Source of the DNA: Tissierellia bacterium
GTDB lineage: Bacteria > Bacillota > Clostridia > Tissierellales > Peptoniphilaceae
DNA: 34,963 bases
Assembly (NCBI GenBank): GCA_030527425.1
Contig: JAUNAV010000004.1
Coordinates: 1-34,963, forward strand
Reading direction: 5' to 3'
The notes under the pieces are model-generated. The model did no database searches, was not told the origin of the DNA, and was given only the letters and a program-made list of their open reading frames with translations. Both the position numbers and the translations under genes were made by a program. Shown one piece after another: positions 32,818 through 34,963 of this stretch (its first letter is position 1; each line of letters begins with the position of its first letter).

Positions 32818-32826
32818 ATTATACCA
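32818..32826 (-). promoter_or_regulatory. Extended -10 promoter of the DJ-1/HIRAN operon
   Basis: TGGTATAAT on the minus strand, the same form as at malQ; no good -35. Confidence 0.45.
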
Positions 32827-32870
32827 TATTTTCATTTTTACATATATTTTTGTATATAATAAATCTGCCT

Positions 32871-32899
32871 TTGACTAAATGACTTTATTCGATTATAAT
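32871..32899 (+). promoter_or_regulatory. Promoter of xpt
   Basis: TTGACT (32871-32876), 17-base spacer, TATAAT (32894-32899). The leader is only about 22 bases to ATG, with AAGGGGG as ribosome binding site. Confidence 0.75.
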
Positions 32900-32928
32900 T
32901 AGACTAATACATATATTAAGGGGGTTTT

Positions 32929-33501
32929 ATGCGCGAACTAGAAGAGTTGATTTTAAAAAAAGGAAAAGTTCTTGAGGGAAATATTTTAAAAGTGGATTCA
33001 TTTTTAAACCAACAGGTGGATTGTGCGATGATGAAGCTTATTGGAAATGAGTTTGCAAATTATTTTAAAGATAAAAATATAACTAAGGTATTGACAGTGG
33101 AATCTTCAGGTATTGCGCCTGCGATGTTTACGGCTATGGATCTTGATTGCGACCTTGTGTTTGCAAGAAAGAAAAAGTCTCTTACAATCGAGGATAATAT
33201 CTACAAATCCACTGTCTATTCATATACAAAACAAGAAATGAAAGAAATTATGGTCAGCAAGGATTTCATAAAAGAGAATGATAATATCCTACTTATCGAT
33301 GATTTCTTGGCAAATGGACAAGCTGCAAAGGCAATGATTGCCCTTTGTAAACAAGCCGGTGCCAATGTCTGTGGTATTGGCATAGTAATTGAAAAATCAT
33401 TCCAAAAAGGTAGAAAACTCTTAGATGAGATGGATATGGATGTATATTCACTCGCAAGAATTAAGAGTCTTTCTACTGAAGGTATAGAATTTGAGGATTA
33501 A
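32929..33501 (+). CDS. xpt: Xanthine phosphoribosyltransferase
   Basis: 190 aa, same length as Bacillus subtilis Xpt. MRELEELILKKGKVLEGNILKVDSFLNQQVD is the family N-terminus; VESSGIAP (58-64) and the PRPP loop ILLIDDFLANGQAAKAM (120-136) follow, with VFARKKKSLT in the substrate region. It makes XMP from xanthine and PRPP for purine salvage, complementing the nucleoside importer at 9961-14688. Promoter at 32871-32899. In B. subtilis xpt is controlled by a guanine riboswitch; here the leader is too short for one. Confidence 0.95.
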   Translation: MRELEELILKKGKVLEGNILKVDSFLNQQVDCAMMKLIGNEFANYFKDKNITKVLTVESSGIAPAMFTAMDLDCDLVFARKKKSLTIEDNIYKSTVYSYTKQEMKEIMVSKDFIKENDNILLIDDFLANGQAAKAMIALCKQAGANVCGIGIVIEKSFQKGRKLLDEMDMDVYSLARIKSLSTEGIEFED

Positions 33502-33502
33502 T

Positions 33503-34003
33503 ATGGATTTTGAAAAACTACTTGAGATTCGTCATTCAACAAGACAATTTACTGATAAAAAGGTCAATGAAGATGATTTAAAAGAGGCTATTAGACTTGC
33601 CTTGACTGCGCCAACTTCAAAAAATGATCAGCCACAAAAATTAATAGTTGTACTTTCTGATAATAAGGCCAATCTTCTAAAAAAGTCTTTAGGACAAGAT
33701 TATAATGCAAGTAATTTTCTAATTATTGCATATGATGAGAAAAATTCTAGAACTAGAGATTATAAAAATCTAAATGGTGGAATTCTTTCTACTTCTATCT
33801 TCGCAGGCTTTTTGACTTTGACTTTGCAATATAAAAACATCAATTCTATTTGGATTGGTGCAAGTGATCTTGAACAAATAAAAAAAGATTTTGATCTAAA
33901 GGATGTATCACCAATAGGTGTTTTGGCCATTGGTTATGAAGAAAAAGAAGAATTAAAACAAAAAAAGAGAAAATCCGTAGAAGAAATTACAGAATTTGTG
34001 TAA
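33503..34003 (+). CDS. Nitroreductase-family protein
   Basis: 166 aa from ATG 33503, six bases after GAGG at the end of xpt; an upstream TTG at 33491 lies inside xpt. The FMN-binding opening is LLEIRHSTRQFTDKKVNEDDLKEAIRLALTAPTSKNDQPQKLIVV, with RHSTRQF and APTSKNDQP typical. The C-terminal half has SIWIGASD and SPIGVLAIGYEEKE. It is a short flavin reductase that acts as a dimer, substrate unknown. It follows xpt by one base in the same operon. Confidence 0.88.
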   Translation: MDFEKLLEIRHSTRQFTDKKVNEDDLKEAIRLALTAPTSKNDQPQKLIVVLSDNKANLLKKSLGQDYNASNFLIIAYDEKNSRTRDYKNLNGGILSTSIFAGFLTLTLQYKNINSIWIGASDLEQIKKDFDLKDVSPIGVLAIGYEEKEELKQKKRKSVEEITEFV

Positions 34004-34009
34004 TTTCTA

Positions 34010-34038
34010 TTTACGAATTCTCTCTAAAATGTTACAAT
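34010..34038 (+). promoter_or_regulatory. Promoter-like element inside the intergenic gap after the nitroreductase
   Basis: TTTACG/TTACGA (34010-34016), 16-17-base spacer, TACAAT (34033-34038). The start would be near 34045, with no open reading frame downstream before the terminator. Confidence 0.4.
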
Positions 34039-34044
34039 TAGTGA

Positions 34045-34099
34045 GAAAGTTTTAACTTTTGACTGTTTAACTCGGGAATCTCAAGGAGATTCCTTTTTT
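34045..34099 (+). ncRNA. Candidate small RNA of about 55 bases
   Basis: It lies between a promoter-like element (34010-34038) and a strong terminator (34075-34099). The 5' part can fold as AAAGTT-TT-AACTTT (about 34046-34059), and a single-stranded stretch GACTGTTTAACTC follows. It could instead be only the 3' tail of the xpt-nitroreductase mRNA. Confidence 0.3.
34075..34099 (+). terminator. Terminator after the nitroreductase gene
   Basis: GGAATCTC (34075-34082), loop AAG, GAGATTCC (34086-34093), T6. Confidence 0.85.
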
Positions 34100-34670
34100 A
34101 TATGTCTGAAAAGTCGTGATCAATCCAATTTTTAAATTCAAATTTTTGATCATAATCGAATTCAAATATTGAACAATTTCCAAGAGCTTTGTCGAATTTA
34201 TAATTTTTATCGACTATATGCCTGTACAAATTCATCATTACAGCACCATGAGTTACGACAAGAATTTTCTCATAATCTGATTTAAAAATCTTATCAAAAC
34301 CACTTTTTACTCTTTTTAACATGTCATAGACACTCTCTCCACCATATTCAACAAAGAATGTATCAAATTTTGATTTGTCATTTGGACACATAATATCCCT
34401 TTGCCCTTCAAGCCTTCCAAAATCCATCTCTTTTAATTCTTTCATCCTTGTATAGGCTACATCTGTTATAATCTCTAAAGTGTCTATTGCTCTTTCACTA
34501 GTGGATGTATATGCATGATCAAATACAATATTATTTTTTTCAAAATATTCTTTGGCTTTTAATGCCTGTTTTTTACCTGTTTTTGTAAGTGGAGAGTCAC
34601 AGCTACCTTGCATCATATGATAGCGGTTAAAAAGTGTCTCTCCATGTCTTATAACATATATCTTTTTCAT
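34098..34670 (-). CDS. Histidine phosphatase family protein (phosphoglycerate mutase-like)
   Basis: 190 aa. Motif YVIRHGETLFNRYHMMQGSCDSPLTKTGKKQA with phosphorylated His in RHGE and the usual D-x-PLT-x-G run; YTSTSERAIDTLEII; the acid Glu region MKELKEMDFGRLEGQ; second His in LVVTHGAVMMNL. Branch-1 phosphatases of this size act on small phosphate esters or sugar phosphates; substrate unknown. Its ATG directly follows the TAG of the upstream gene, and the ribosome binding site is weak, implying coupled translation. Confidence 0.9.
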   Translation of the reverse strand: MKKIYVIRHGETLFNRYHMMQGSCDSPLTKTGKKQALKAKEYFEKNNIVFDHAYTSTSERAIDTLEIITDVAYTRMKELKEMDFGRLEGQRDIMCPNDKSKFDTFFVEYGGESVYDMLKRVKSGFDKIFKSDYEKILVVTHGAVMMNLYRHIVDKNYKFDKALGNCSIFEFDYDQKFEFKNWIDHDFSDI

Positions 34671-34963
34671 CTACTTATTCCAATCCAGATACATTTTTTT
34701 AAGTTCTTGAAGTACAAGACCTATATCGCCATACTTTACTTCTTCTAATTTCTTTTTGGCTCTCTTATTTGCTTCGTCAATATCATTATTAGTGACACTT
34801 AATGCAACATCTTTATTAAAATCATACATTGTGTACAAATCTTCTCTGAATTTATCATAAATTCTATTATCCATGTCATTTGTTATCCTTGGATGATTTT
34901 CTTTTATAATCTCACTGGCAAGTTTTATATAGCCATCATAATACAATGACGAATCTTTTTTGT
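34671..34963 (-). CDS. Hypothetical protein, 5' end probably outside the window
   Basis: At least 91 residues, ending KYGDIGLVLQELKKMYLDWNK. The frame stays open to the right edge (upstream residues read KKDSSLYYDGY), and the only internal start (TTG 34946) has no clear ribosome binding site, so I treat it as partial. Helical and charged, with IKLASEIIKENHPRI and EANKRAKKKLEEVK; no family recognised. Directly upstream of, and coupled to, the histidine phosphatase. Confidence 0.55.
   Translation of the reverse strand, partial: KKDSSLYYDGYIKLASEIIKENHPRITNDMDNRIYDKFREDLYTMYDFNKDVALSVTNNDIDEANKRAKKKLEEVKYGDIGLVLQELKKMYLDWNK

Noticed and set aside
32900..32928. Guanine riboswitch upstream of xpt, as in Bacillus subtilis
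   Set aside because: A strong promoter at 32871-32899 leaves a leader of only about 22 bases, and no riboswitch core is visible.
1..34963. tRNA or rRNA genes, CRISPR arrays, insertion sequences, prophage or replication origin
   Set aside because: I saw no cloverleaf-like run, regularly spaced repeat series, transposase or integrase motif, or DnaA-box cluster anywhere in the window.

Overview
The window is AT-rich, densely packed bacterial chromosome with strong AGGAGG ribosome binding sites, TTGACA/TATAAT promoters and many hairpin-plus-T terminators: a low-GC Gram-positive. A fused gamma-alpha 2-oxoacid:ferredoxin oxidoreductase, a (N/L)PxTG-type surface protein remnant ending KTGVGS...KRRKK, an Apf-like cell-wall protein and a BmpA/Nup nucleoside importer together suggest an anaerobic Gram-positive coccus of the Peptoniphilaceae (Anaerococcus/Peptoniphilus-like). 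This placement is inference from gene content; there is no rRNA to confirm it.

Layout. 1-134: tail of an unknown plus-strand gene. 157-1683: an ABC exporter half-molecule whose ribosome binding site is a run of nine G, divergent from a small cupin gene (1834-2103) with a CRP/FNR-type palindrome ahead of it. 2146-4200: operon of two HAD hydrolases and an MscS channel. 4283-6801: korAB. 6896-8107: DAACS symporter. 8224-9831: transaldolase and a lone MacB/FtsX-like membrane protein. 9961-14688: complete nucleoside ABC importer (bmpA, then ATPase and two permeases), with a hairpin between bmpA and the rest. 14839-18039: two tandem AI-2E-family membrane proteins followed by a fusion of a cysteine-peptidase-like domain and a YqfO/PII-like domain. 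18268-18904: decayed surface protein gene. 19064-19900: SH3/Apf-like wall protein with a WalR-type box upstream. 20143-20634: small secreted protein with a strong Fur-like box, divergent from thiamine pyrophosphokinase (20756-21595). 21649-23390: thioesterase, msrB and aldo/keto reductase. 23452-28120: malQ, glgP and a ZIP transporter as one operon. 28312-31658: ddl, murF and a PfkB sugar kinase. 31701-32791: DJ-1/PfpI protein and HIRAN protein. 32929-34003: xpt and a nitroreductase, followed by a promoter-terminator pair that may encode a small RNA. 34098-34963: histidine phosphatase and the tail of an unknown gene.

Most of the content is housekeeping: anaerobic 2-oxoacid oxidation, alpha-glucan breakdown, purine and nucleoside salvage, peptidoglycan precursor synthesis and oxidative repair. 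The less ordinary parts are the poly-G ribosome binding site, the peptidase-like/PII-like fusion with an internal start, the lone MacB-like protein, the broken adhesin, several readable operators (CRP/FNR-, WalR- and Fur-like), a PfkB kinase with an altered anion-hole motif and the small-RNA candidate. I saw no tRNA, rRNA, CRISPR array, insertion sequence or replication origin. No gene-free stretch exceeds about 300 bases.
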